Virus record (IMG/VR): IMGVR_UViG_3300020196_000163
Location: 1 to 30,543 of that record
DNA length: 30,543 nucleotides
Source: a virus
Strand: one strand, 5' to 3'
In this document: piece after piece, positions 22,210-29,405 of the stretch
Layout of the letters: every line of letters begins with the position of its first letter
How positions within the stretch are numbered: position 1 is the first letter of the stretch
Notes under the pieces: model-generated
What the model saw: the letters and a program-made list of their open reading frames with translations, nothing else
Databases searched by the model: none
What the model was told of the DNA's origin: nothing
Position numbers and translations under genes: made by a program

Positions 22210-22250
22210 GTTTACGTTGGGGTTTACATTTGAGGATCCTGTGATAAGAT
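22210..22250 (+). promoter_or_regulatory. Shared-type promoter D (helical-protein cassette)
   Basis: GTTTAC (22210-22215) and GTTTAC (22222-22227) are an exact 12-nt repeat; the second overlaps the -35 TTTACA (22223-22228). A 16-nt spacer and TAAGAT (22245-22250) follow. TTGTCAAAAAAA lies just upstream. It lies between portal and capsid genes but has the same design as the early promoters at 8838, 9004 and 10199. Confidence 0.7.
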
Positions 22251-22274
22251 GCTGATACAAAAGGAAAATCAACA

Positions 22275-22982
22275 ATGAGACAGCGCAGCGAGGAGGATGC
22301 CGAAAATGACATTCAAGACATCATTAGCGGAGAACACGATTCGCAAATAAAGCAGTTTACTGTAGAAGGGCTGCTAATGAAGGAGTACAAAGATCAGATT
22401 GAGGAACAGATAGCAGAAGATAGTGCGACAACGGGAAAAAAGTGGCGGCAACAGGGCTATGACACTAGGGAATTGGTGGCGGGTCTTGTAGAGGAATGGA
22501 CTGAAGCGTATATTTATTCCTATGGAAACAATAACACTGACGAACCAACCCGTGCTGAAAAAAGCGAGGCGAAACAGCATGTTGTTGAGGTAATGACAAA
22601 GGCGATACAGCAGGAGTGGGAAAGTGTGTTTGGCGGAGTGGTTGATAAAGCCCTCGCCAAAAAAGAGCATCGTATGAAACATAATCTAACTAAGGAGAAC
22701 ACAACAATGAGACAGCGCAGCGATGATATTGATATACGCCCGTACGAACAGGCACTTTTTGACGATGTGAACGGCGAACTGGAAACGGCAACAGACGCTT
22801 TCGTGGGTGTGTTCAGTAATGTGCTAGGCCCGCTTAGAAATGACATTGCCAAAGACGGGCACGAGGGTGATTTTGATGAAGCCGTGCAAAAGATGAAGGA
22901 AACCTGCATTGATGCAGTAGATGACATAGTCGTGCGATTGAAGCAAGACCTAGTCAGGTTCATCAAGAGCAATGACTGGTAG
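22275..22982 (+). CDS. Acidic helical protein, apparent fusion of two related genes
   Basis: 235 residues, with AAAAGGAAAA before the ATG. It is rich in Glu, Asp, Lys and Gln with several predicted helices and no Cys-rich, signal or membrane part. It begins MRQRSEEDAEN, and at residue 145 an internal MRQRSDDID repeats the same start, preceded by an in-frame AAGGAGAACACAACA that looks like the ribosome binding sites of the neighbouring genes. A six-A run (22659-22664) lies just before: loss or gain of one A would stop the first half before the internal start. The protein is probably two adjacent genes joined, or a read-through pair. Function unknown; a scaffold-like or moron role is possible from position. 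Confidence 0.6.
   Translation: MRQRSEEDAENDIQDIISGEHDSQIKQFTVEGLLMKEYKDQIEEQIAEDSATTGKKWRQQGYDTRELVAGLVEEWTEAYIYSYGNNNTDEPTRAEKSEAKQHVVEVMTKAIQQEWESVFGGVVDKALAKKEHRMKHNLTKENTTMRQRSDDIDIRPYEQALFDDVNGELETATDAFVGVFSNVLGPLRNDIAKDGHEGDFDEAVQKMKETCIDAVDDIVVRLKQDLVRFIKSNDW
22707..22982 (+). CDS. Second half of the fused frame, alternative internal start
   Basis: Starting at the internal ATG with AAGGAG in front, the product would be 91 residues: MRQRSDDIDIRPYEQALFDD, then acidic helices ending DAVDDIVVRLKQDLVRFIK. Base identity around this ATG and the ATG at 22275 (ATGAGACAGCGCAGCGA) suggests duplication of a gene start. The protein may be made both as part of the longer frame and separately. Confidence 0.45.
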   Translation: MRQRSDDIDIRPYEQALFDDVNGELETATDAFVGVFSNVLGPLRNDIAKDGHEGDFDEAVQKMKETCIDAVDDIVVRLKQDLVRFIKSNDW

Positions 22983-23020
22983 TTGCGAAATAAACACGGA
23001 AGCCAAAGGAAACCTTACCA

Positions 23021-23374
23021 ATGAGAACAGTAGGACTTACAGATATGGCTCAAAACGGTGTCCAAGACATCGCTGATGAAGTGGAAAGCCAACTTACAGC
23101 ACTGGTCGCTAACCTGCAGGAAGAGTTCGCGTTTGGGGGCGAAAAATATATCAAGGCTGCAGCCAGTAGGTTTGAAGATGCAGAGGATATCGCAGACGAA
23201 ATAATTTCTGCCAAAGAAGAGGTGGTAGCCACACTGGCCGAAGCATTGGAGCGACTAGCCGAAGAATGCCGCGCCATGTTCAATATGGAGCCACTTGATG
23301 ACGAGACCCAAACCCTACTTGGACAGGTGGAAAAGTTCAAAAGCGACATCGTCAAGGGGCAGGACGGCGGCTAA
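23021..23374 (+). CDS. Acidic coiled-coil protein of the portal-capsid cassette
   Basis: 117 residues. Almost wholly helical and strongly acidic (GVQDIADEVESQLTALVANLQEEF, then DIADEIISAKEEVVATLAEALERLAEECRAMF). Heptad-like spacing suggests coiled-coil oligomerisation. No recognised family. The ribosome binding site is AAAGGAAA. It lies between the fused frame and the 125-residue protein and shares their general composition, so the cassette may be a diverged paralogous set. Confidence 0.55.
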   Translation: MRTVGLTDMAQNGVQDIADEVESQLTALVANLQEEFAFGGEKYIKAAASRFEDAEDIADEIISAKEEVVATLAEALERLAEECRAMFNMEPLDDETQTLLGQVEKFKSDIVKGQDGG

Positions 23375-23394
23375 ACAAACTTAGGAGAACAACC

Positions 23395-23772
23395 ATGCGC
23401 AACAACAACATCTACAACCACGATCCCAAGCCCAAGCCAACGCCGAAACTTCAGCGGCGAGATGCGAACGGTTTCAATATTGACAAATACTTGATAAGAC
23501 TTGGAAAGTTTTGTGAGCAGGAAGTTCAAAGGGCGATAGATTCTGTCAGCCTAAAAATGGAGACGATGTTGGTAGAAGAAATTGGTAGGGAGTGGGAGGA
23601 GCATATTGATCGAAATGCCTTTTTGGAAGACGGGGGTAACAACGAAGAAGCAAAACGCCTAGCGAAGGAAATAAACGAAGAATGGATAACCGCATGCGAG
23701 GACGCGGCGGAAAGTTTTGCTGTAACTTTTTCGAGGGAAATGTCGCCAAAAATTGCGTATCTGCAAATGTAA
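23395..23772 (+). CDS. Acidic helical protein of the portal-capsid cassette
   Basis: 125 residues, with TTAGGAGAA before the ATG. After a basic, Pro-rich N-terminus (DPKPKPTPKLQRR) the rest is helical. The middle (LVEEIGREWEEHIDRNAFLEDG, then EEAKRLAKEINEEWITACEDAAE) resembles the LVEEWTEAYI..EAKQHVVEVMTKAIQQEWESV part of the gene at 22275 in order and spacing, so they may be distant paralogues. It ends 11 bp before the first capsid-like gene. Unknown role. Confidence 0.55.
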   Translation: MRNNNIYNHDPKPKPTPKLQRRDANGFNIDKYLIRLGKFCEQEVQRAIDSVSLKMETMLVEEIGREWEEHIDRNAFLEDGGNNEEAKRLAKEINEEWITACEDAAESFAVTFSREMSPKIAYLQM

Positions 23773-23783
23773 GGAGCAAACAA

Positions 23784-24968
23784 ATGAGTAGGTCGAGCAA
23801 TCAGGCAATTTTGCAAACCCGTGACATCGCTTCCGCTGACGCAGCGCGGTTGCGTCCGCGCTACCTTGAATCGCTGATTGCGAAACGCTACGACAAGCAC
23901 TGGTTGTACGGTGCGGTTCCGCGCACGATGGTTTCAACAGGAACGGTTGAGGTAAACGCATTCAACGCACTGTCTGCGGCGATGGTGGTAGCAGAGGATG
24001 CTGCACTTGGAGGAATCGACAGCACTTACATGGCGGCAAACACGAGCGTGTTGTCGGGTGCGCGACTCCGCATGACCGTTCGCGGTGGTGCATCAACCCT
24101 GTCTTTGGTACAAGCGGGAATGGTCAATCCGATTGCTACCGCACTGGTGGTGGGTAGGGAATACTGTATCGAAGTCGTGGGTAGTACGAATTGGACACTC
24201 TGCGGCGCAGCAAACAACAATGTGGGAACGATTTTTGTCTGTACGGCAGTCGGTACTGGAAATGGAAGTGCGTTTGAGACGAACTTTGTTTGGGCGGGCA
24301 ACCTTCCAAGCGCGTCAACCACCAAATTCACGCTTGCCGATCCAACGGTCTCGCGGCAGGATTTGACGCTGCAAACACACAGAGCGCGGGTAGAGATCAG
24401 CAACGAACTGCTGACCGACCTACCACCAAGCGGCTATCAAACCCTGTGCGACAGCCTTGCGATGGTGTTGTTGGAATCCATTACTGCGCGACTGGTAGGG
24501 GTGTTGCGCGGGTTTGCGGAGGCAGCGGGGCAACTGTCAAATGTGCAATTTGGCATAACCCCAAACGACCCCCTGAAACTGTTGATGAAACTGCCGCAGA
24601 CCGTGCTGCAAAATGACGATGCGGTATTGGTTTGCAGCAATGAAGCATTTTTGCAGTATTGCGACACTTCCGTGGCGCAACAGGTCGCAAATACACTGAA
24701 GTTTGCTACAGAGGGTGGATACAACAGAATTTGTGGTGCGCGAGTGATATTCTCGCAAGACATGGGGGTAACAAGTGAGTCCGAACAGGCATCCATGATT
24801 GCGTTCCCCATGAGCCAAATTCGGATTTATGAAACTCCGTTGGTAGTGAGCATTGACAGCGAAACCAAGCGCGGCAATAATGTGAGCGTGATTCACGCAA
24901 CACACAGAGCCGTTGGCACGGCGTTGTTTACCAAAAATGTATTTGGTTTGTCGTTAGCAGCCTCATAA
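23784..24968 (+). CDS. First HK97-fold capsid-like protein, with inserted beta module
   Basis: 394 residues from the ATG after AAGGAG; an in-frame ATG at 23682 lies inside the previous gene. Capsid-type segments are VEISNELLTDLPP (spine-helix entry), SITARLVGVLRG, the ATEGGYNRICGARVIFSQDM strand and MIAFPMSQIRIYETPLVVSIDSE near the C-terminus. There is no long N-terminal delta domain. Residues about 120-155 (VVGREYCIEVVGSTNW, CGAANNNVGTIFVCTAVGTG) form a module known in other phage structural proteins and seem inserted. It may be a second capsid subunit, a vertex protein or a decoration-like paralogue. The call rests on pattern, not alignment. Confidence 0.6.
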   Translation: MSRSSNQAILQTRDIASADAARLRPRYLESLIAKRYDKHWLYGAVPRTMVSTGTVEVNAFNALSAAMVVAEDAALGGIDSTYMAANTSVLSGARLRMTVRGGASTLSLVQAGMVNPIATALVVGREYCIEVVGSTNWTLCGAANNNVGTIFVCTAVGTGNGSAFETNFVWAGNLPSASTTKFTLADPTVSRQDLTLQTHRARVEISNELLTDLPPSGYQTLCDSLAMVLLESITARLVGVLRGFAEAAGQLSNVQFGITPNDPLKLLMKLPQTVLQNDDAVLVCSNEAFLQYCDTSVAQQVANTLKFATEGGYNRICGARVIFSQDMGVTSESEQASMIAFPMSQIRIYETPLVVSIDSETKRGNNVSVIHATHRAVGTALFTKNVFGLSLAAS

Positions 24969-24989
24969 CAAGAAAACAAAGGAGCAAAA

Positions 24990-26450
24990 ATGGGTCTTTT
25001 CAAGAGCAGAAACAGTCGAACCCTACGCAACAACAAAGAAACCGAGGAGAAGGTTGCGTCCAAGCGCAATGAGGAGGAGGTTGTTGGCGAACTTGCTTCC
25101 AAGCGCAGCATGGAGGAGGACGATGGTGCAAGCGGCGATAGTGGAGAGGGTGGCGCTCTGGGACTGAAAGGGAACTCGCTTCGCAGCCTGACAGACGAAA
25201 TCCACTCGTTGTATGAGCGCATGAAGCGAATGGTTGATTCGGCAGTTGGCGAAAAAGAGCCAATGAGCGAAAGCAGGCAGGCGAGATATAACTTGATGAA
25301 TGAGCGCATGACTAAACTGGTTCGTTTGCGCGATCAGAAATACCGAATGATGGATGCGGCAAGCGTTGCGCGTGATACGCGAGCCAACAGCATCGCTCGC
25401 ATTGTTGAACGGCGTGGAATGTCCCCGCGCAAGGCGGTTGCGTTTGCGAACACGGTGGACTCACCCGAATACCGCAGCGCGTTCCAACGCTATCTCGTAA
25501 GCGGCAGTGACCGCGAACTGCGAGCGATGACAGAGGGAGTCAACACTGATGGTGGATTCCTGCCCTCGACAGATTTTTACAACCAACTGATCGAAAAGCG
25601 ATTCCAAGCAAACGCGATGCGTCAGGTGGCTACGGTTATGCCGCTTGGCACATTCAAGACTGAAGTCACGATTGAATCGACATTTGGTTCCGCTAACTAC
25701 ATTGCAGAGGCAGGCGAGGTAACCGAAGTTTCGCCGACATTCGCCAACATCACCCTGAAGCCATACACGCTGCGTTACTTCACGAAGGTTTCCAACGAAC
25801 TGATTGCGGACGCGCCATCTCGCGGCGGGGCATTCTCAATCGAAACGATCCTTGCAAACCAAATCGGTCGCGTGATTGGACTGCGCGAGGAAACAGCGTT
25901 TACCGTTGGTACGGGTAGCGCACAGCCAAAGGGCATTTTCACATACACATCGGGTTCAGGAACCACAATTTCAAGCGTGACGGCAGCATCTGCATCAACG
26001 ATTACCGCAGCGAACCTAATGGCGGTTGTTTATGCACTGCCCCGCCAGTATCGCGCTAACGCAAAGTGGGTGATGTCGGACGCGACATTTGCATTGATTC
26101 GCAACCTGCTCCAAACCCAATCAATTGGATCAAGTCCTGCTGCACTCTCCTACGCACCATTCGGTTGGAGCATGGGCGATGGAAGGTTGCAAGACGGCGA
26201 GCCTGACCGATTGTTGGGCTACCCCGTGGTTTGCGTTGCGGATGCACCCACAATTGCAGCAAACGCAATCGCAGCGGTGTTTGGAGACTTCTCCTACTAT
26301 CGCATCGGTGAGCGCGAGGGCGTGAGCATTCAGACTGCTCGTGAAGCGTTCCTCGGTACGAATCAAACTGGCTACTATGCCTTTGCTCGCCATGACGCAC
26401 AAGCCACCCTGTTGGACGCATTCCGCTATCTGAAGATGGCTGCTGCCTAA
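24990..26450 (+). CDS. Major capsid protein, HK97 family
   Basis: 486 residues with AAAGGAG before the ATG. The N-terminal 175 or so are charged and helical (delta/scaffold-like, with SLRSLTDEIHSLYERMKRM). The capsid core begins at TEGVNTDGGFLPSTDFYNQL: then MRQVATVMPLGTF, FTKVSNELIADAPS, the spine helix (IETILANQIGRVIGLREETAFTVGTG), PKGIF, LMAVVYALPRQYRANAKWVMSD, LLGYPVVC and AVFGDFSYYRIGERE. These are the standard landmarks of HK97-fold shells. The delta region would be removed by the prohead protease, here encoded much further downstream. A terminator follows directly. Confidence 0.9.
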   Translation: MGLFKSRNSRTLRNNKETEEKVASKRNEEEVVGELASKRSMEEDDGASGDSGEGGALGLKGNSLRSLTDEIHSLYERMKRMVDSAVGEKEPMSESRQARYNLMNERMTKLVRLRDQKYRMMDAASVARDTRANSIARIVERRGMSPRKAVAFANTVDSPEYRSAFQRYLVSGSDRELRAMTEGVNTDGGFLPSTDFYNQLIEKRFQANAMRQVATVMPLGTFKTEVTIESTFGSANYIAEAGEVTEVSPTFANITLKPYTLRYFTKVSNELIADAPSRGGAFSIETILANQIGRVIGLREETAFTVGTGSAQPKGIFTYTSGSGTTISSVTAASASTITAANLMAVVYALPRQYRANAKWVMSDATFALIRNLLQTQSIGSSPAALSYAPFGWSMGDGRLQDGEPDRLLGYPVVCVADAPTIAANAIAAVFGDFSYYRIGEREGVSIQTAREAFLGTNQTGYYAFARHDAQATLLDAFRYLKMAAA

Positions 26451-26473
26451 TCGTTTGGTCTCTGCCTCAACGA

Positions 26474-26508
26474 CCGCCCACGGAGTCTCGACCGTGGGCG
26501 GTTTTGTT
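26474..26508 (+). terminator. Intrinsic terminator after the major capsid gene
   Basis: CCGCCCACGG (26474-26483) pairs perfectly with CCGTGGGCGG (26492-26501) around an 8-nt loop, and TTTTGTT follows. It lies 24 bp past the capsid stop and would lower expression of connector and tail genes relative to capsid. Confidence 0.85.
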
Positions 26509-26523
26509 GGGTAGGATGTGGAA

Positions 26524-26727
26524 ATGCTTATACGAATTACCACAACCTGCGCGACCGTTGAACGGGCTTACCAACAGGGCGAAATCGTTGAGGTGACAGA
26601 CGAACTGGCAGCGGAATTCATCCGTGCTAACATCGCGGAGGCGGTACAACAGCCAGTAGCAGAAGAAACGGCGGTAGTCAATCCCGTCCGCAAGGCAACA
26701 TCATGGCGCAAACCAAAGCAGATATGA
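26524..26727 (+). CDS. Small head-completion-region protein
   Basis: 67 residues from the ATG at 26524, preceded by AGGA at good spacing; a GTG at 26518 is too close. Pattern MLIRITTTCATVERAYQQGEIVEVTDELAAEFIRANIAEAV matches a small family often found just before the head-tail connector, with a strand, a turn and a helix in which the last residues are Ala/Val. The C-terminal tail is polar (NPVRKATSWRKPKQI). It overlaps the connector gene by 25 bp. Function unknown. Confidence 0.6.
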   Translation: MLIRITTTCATVERAYQQGEIVEVTDELAAEFIRANIAEAVQQPVAEETAVVNPVRKATSWRKPKQI

Positions 26728-27311
26728 GGATTTGGACAAACGCAGCGCGGACATTTGACGCGCTAACGCTCGCGCAGGCAAAACTGCATCTCCGTGTGGA
26801 TAACAACGATGATGATACGCTCATCACGAGCATTGTTTCAGCCGCGACCGACTATGTGGAACGGCGCAGCAACCGATCATTGTGCGCTAGGGTGTGGAAC
26901 GCAGAGGCAGATCGGTTTCCAACAGCGGGTCGGGAAATGGTTATAGCCAAATCCCCGTTTGTCAGTGTGCAAACCCTGTCCTATGTCACAACAAACGCAG
27001 CAACCATAACGCTAGTGCAGGACACTGATTACAGGGTTGTTGTAGCAAACGACATCGGGCGCATCCGCTTGCCGTTAGGGGCAACGCAATGGGCGGTAAC
27101 AGCCGATGTTCCTGACGCTGTGCGGGTGACATTCACCGCAGGGTATGTAACCCAAGCCACCATACCGCAGGGGTTGGTGCAGGCCGTACGGCTGATGCTC
27201 GGGCATCTTTACGAGAACAGAGAAGCGGTGAGCGAAAATGCGGGGAGCGAGGTTGAACTGGCGGTGGGATCGCTATGTAGTGCGTATTGGATGGGAGATG
27301 TGTTCTCGTGA
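26703..27311 (+). CDS. Head-tail connector, gp6-like
   Basis: 202 residues. LTLAQAKLHLRVDNNDDDTLITSIVSAATDYVERRSNRSL at about 20-60 is the typical helical entry of HK97 gp6-like (phiE125 gp8-like) connectors; the middle is strand-rich (VQTLSYV, DYRVVVANDIGRIRL) and the end has VQAVRLMLGHLYENREAV. The connector ring joins portal to tail. The length is that of the longer phiE125 gp8-like branch. The stop overlaps the next GTG. Confidence 0.8.
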   Translation: MAQTKADMRIWTNAARTFDALTLAQAKLHLRVDNNDDDTLITSIVSAATDYVERRSNRSLCARVWNAEADRFPTAGREMVIAKSPFVSVQTLSYVTTNAATITLVQDTDYRVVVANDIGRIRLPLGATQWAVTADVPDAVRVTFTAGYVTQATIPQGLVQAVRLMLGHLYENREAVSENAGSEVELAVGSLCSAYWMGDVFS

Positions 27312-27628
27312 ACATCGGCGCGATGCGGCAGCGAATCACGGTGCAGTTGCCTACGAGGACAACCGATGCGGTAGGTCAGGTGATTGAGTCGTTTGCCGAC
27401 AACGCGAGCATTTGGGGTAAGGTCGAGGTGGTTTCTTCAGATCAGCAGGAGGTTGATCGGGGGGAAACAACGGTTGAGGTGATAGAGGTGCGTTGCAGAC
27501 CTACCAACAAAATTAGCAATGCCTCTCGCCTGAAGTGGCGCGGCAACCCCTACAACATCAAAAGCGTGGTCGATGTCGATGGTCGGAACAGGGAGTTTGT
27601 GGTGCGAGCAGAGCGGGTGTTGCGATGA
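27308..27628 (+). CDS. Head closure / head-tail adaptor protein
   Basis: 106 residues from the GTG overlapping the connector stop. RQRITVQLPTRTTDAVGQVIESFADNASIWGKVEVVS and the end (LKWRGNPYNIKSVVDVDGRNREFVVRAERV) match the SPP1 gp16/HK97 gp7 head closure family: a beta barrel with a short, conserved end. It seals the head after packaging and forms part of the neck. The stop overlaps the next ATG. Confidence 0.8.
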   Translation: MNIGAMRQRITVQLPTRTTDAVGQVIESFADNASIWGKVEVVSSDQQEVDRGETTVEVIEVRCRPTNKISNASRLKWRGNPYNIKSVVDVDGRNREFVVRAERVLR

Positions 27629-28113
27629 GTATTGCAAAGACGCTGAACAAGGCAGTAGAAATTGGGGTTGCACAGGCAGCAGGGCGTGTTGCGCAGCGAG
27701 CAAAGCGGAACATTCTTACGATTCCATTTGGAGCCAAGAGCGTAGGCGAAGGGGAAAGCCCGATATCGCAAAAGAATGTGCGAAACAGCATTGCAGAAGC
27801 AATCCACGCAAAATATGTGTTGGGTACGATGATTGTCGAAGTTGAGGGCAGTCATGGTGGTTTGAGCACGGTTGCCGCAGACGGCGATCCGCTACCCCTT
27901 GCGCCATTGATCGAACTTGGATTCACCATCACCCATGCGTACTACGGTCGCAAGCGGAAAGCCGCAAAAAATGTGCAGCCACGCCCCTTTTTGGCTCCTG
28001 CGTTAGAGGAGACGAGGCGCGAGATCGCAATGATCGTTGGGAAGGCTGCGGCAACAGCAATAAAACAGTGGCATGGTTATGTGAGTTACGGCGGCACTGC
28101 AAAAAGGCTTTGA
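27625..28113 (+). CDS. HK97 gp10-like neck/tail protein
   Basis: 162 residues from the ATG overlapping the closure stop. Features: N-terminal helix, VAQRAKRNILTIPFG, a strand-rich middle, and the family-typical ITHAYYGRKRKAAKNVQPRPFLAPALEETRREI, where PRPFLxPALE is a strong marker. gp10-like proteins complete the neck between head and tail. Normal length and position. Confidence 0.8.
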   Translation: MSIAKTLNKAVEIGVAQAAGRVAQRAKRNILTIPFGAKSVGEGESPISQKNVRNSIAEAIHAKYVLGTMIVEVEGSHGGLSTVAADGDPLPLAPLIELGFTITHAYYGRKRKAAKNVQPRPFLAPALEETRREIAMIVGKAAATAIKQWHGYVSYGGTAKRL

Positions 28114-28115
28114 GC

Positions 28116-28520
28116 ATGAGTGTCAACGCCATCGTTTACCAACGGCTGATCGGGCGTACCGCGCTAACCGCACTGGTGGGAACCCGCATATTCCCCGATG
28201 CGCTCAAACAGGATTCCGCATACCCCGCAGTTGTGTACGGGGTTAGTAGCACGGAGGCGGTACAGGCAACGCAGGAGCGCAGTTACAGGGTAGCAACAGT
28301 TGAAACGATGGTTGTGGCTGAAACGAGGCTTGCCGCGCTTGGGGCGCACAAGGAAATTATCGCAGCCCTTGACAGATTCGTTGGTAACAGTGGTGGAATT
28401 GTGTTCCTGCACTGTTTACTATCCAACGAGGTCAGCGGATACGATCCACCCGCAGCGGGTACTGCAACTGGAACATTCACGGAATCAGCAACATTCAGCA
28501 TCGCATACACAGGAGATTGA
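28116..28520 (+). CDS. Tail terminator / tail completion protein
   Basis: 134 residues from ATG 28116. IVYQRLIGRTALTALVGTRIFPDALKQDSAYPAVVYGVSS at the N-terminus has the layout of the DUF3168/gp11-like tail terminators (short helix, then strands around YPAVVY). The middle helix AETRLAALGAHKEIIAALDRF fits. These proteins cap the tail tube and dock it to the neck. Position before the tube genes agrees. Confidence 0.7.
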   Translation: MSVNAIVYQRLIGRTALTALVGTRIFPDALKQDSAYPAVVYGVSSTEAVQATQERSYRVATVETMVVAETRLAALGAHKEIIAALDRFVGNSGGIVFLHCLLSNEVSGYDPPAAGTATGTFTESATFSIAYTGD

Positions 28521-28523
28521 ACA

Positions 28524-28937
28524 ATGCCGATTAGCAGCGTAGGCACAGTAATGTATCAAGGCTCAGCGGGTACTAATCCCGCAGTCAAGGGGAAGATCAA
28601 GAGCATTTCCGTTGACGGCGCAAGCACGAGCGCAATTGATGTCACGGGCATTTCAAGCCAATTCAAGGAGTATGTGTGCGGAATGCTTGATGGCGGCACA
28701 ATTACCGTCAGTTGTTTTGCGGAGGACAATTCTAGTAATGTGCCTGATATGGTTGTCGCGGGAGACAATACGGTTACGCGGTATCGCATCCTGTATGGTG
28801 GCGGTGGTGCAAATGGATTCACGGTCGCGTTTGACGGCTATTTGACAACGACCACGCTTGGGGCATCAGTCGATGAAGCGGTGACCCTTGAATATAAGTT
28901 TCGTGTAAGCGGGCATTTTGAGGTGACGAACGCATAA
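28524..28937 (+). CDS. Major tail (tube) protein, copy 1
   Basis: 137 residues after CAGGAGATT. Strand-rich with KGKIKSISVDG, MLDGGTITVSCFAED, FDGYLTTT and SVDEAVTLEYKF, typical for short siphovirus tube proteins. It is paralogous to the next gene: KSIS, LDGGTITV, F(D/N)GY and VDE(A/S)VT recur in the same order, and both are 137 residues long. Forms the hollow tube, possibly together with the second copy. Confidence 0.75.
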   Translation: MPISSVGTVMYQGSAGTNPAVKGKIKSISVDGASTSAIDVTGISSQFKEYVCGMLDGGTITVSCFAEDNSSNVPDMVVAGDNTVTRYRILYGGGGANGFTVAFDGYLTTTTLGASVDEAVTLEYKFRVSGHFEVTNA

Positions 28938-28971
28938 TTGTTTGGCAACAAACCAATAGGGAGCAAATAAC

Positions 28972-29385
28972 ATGGCAGTTATTACAGCAGTAGGCAGCGG
29001 AACAACTGGAACCGCACTCATTGGGGAAATCAAAAGCATTTCAATGAGCGGGATTACCGCTACTGAAATCGACACAAGCATTTTGAGTACCACGGTCAAA
29101 TCTTGTGTGTTGGGTACACTGGACGGTGGAACGATTACCGTTGAATTCAACGCAGTTGGAGATGGGCAACACAATTTGCCGACAGCAGGCGCAAACACGC
29201 CAGTAGGCTTTGTGATTCGGTTTGGACCCAACGCTGTAAACAAGGGCATCAATGTTTCATTCAATGGCTACATCATCGAAACAAGTTTCAGTGGTGGGGT
29301 GGATGAAAGCGTGACAGGCTCCTACACAATTCAGATGAGCAGCCTACCAACCATCACGGCGACATCGGGATCGTTGACGGAATAA
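28972..29385 (+). CDS. Major tail (tube) protein, copy 2
   Basis: 137 residues after AGGGAGCAAA. Contains IGEIKSISMSG, TLDGGTITVEFNA, FNGYIIETSF and GVDESVTGSYTIQ, matching copy 1 in order and spacing, but with much divergence between the marker segments. Only one tube protein is common in siphoviruses. Two copies may form a mixed tube, or one may serve at the tip or near the neck. Confidence 0.7.
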   Translation: MAVITAVGSGTTGTALIGEIKSISMSGITATEIDTSILSTTVKSCVLGTLDGGTITVEFNAVGDGQHNLPTAGANTPVGFVIRFGPNAVNKGINVSFNGYIIETSFSGGVDESVTGSYTIQMSSLPTITATSGSLTE

Positions 29386-29405
29386 TAAGTATAAGGCTGC
29401 GCCAC

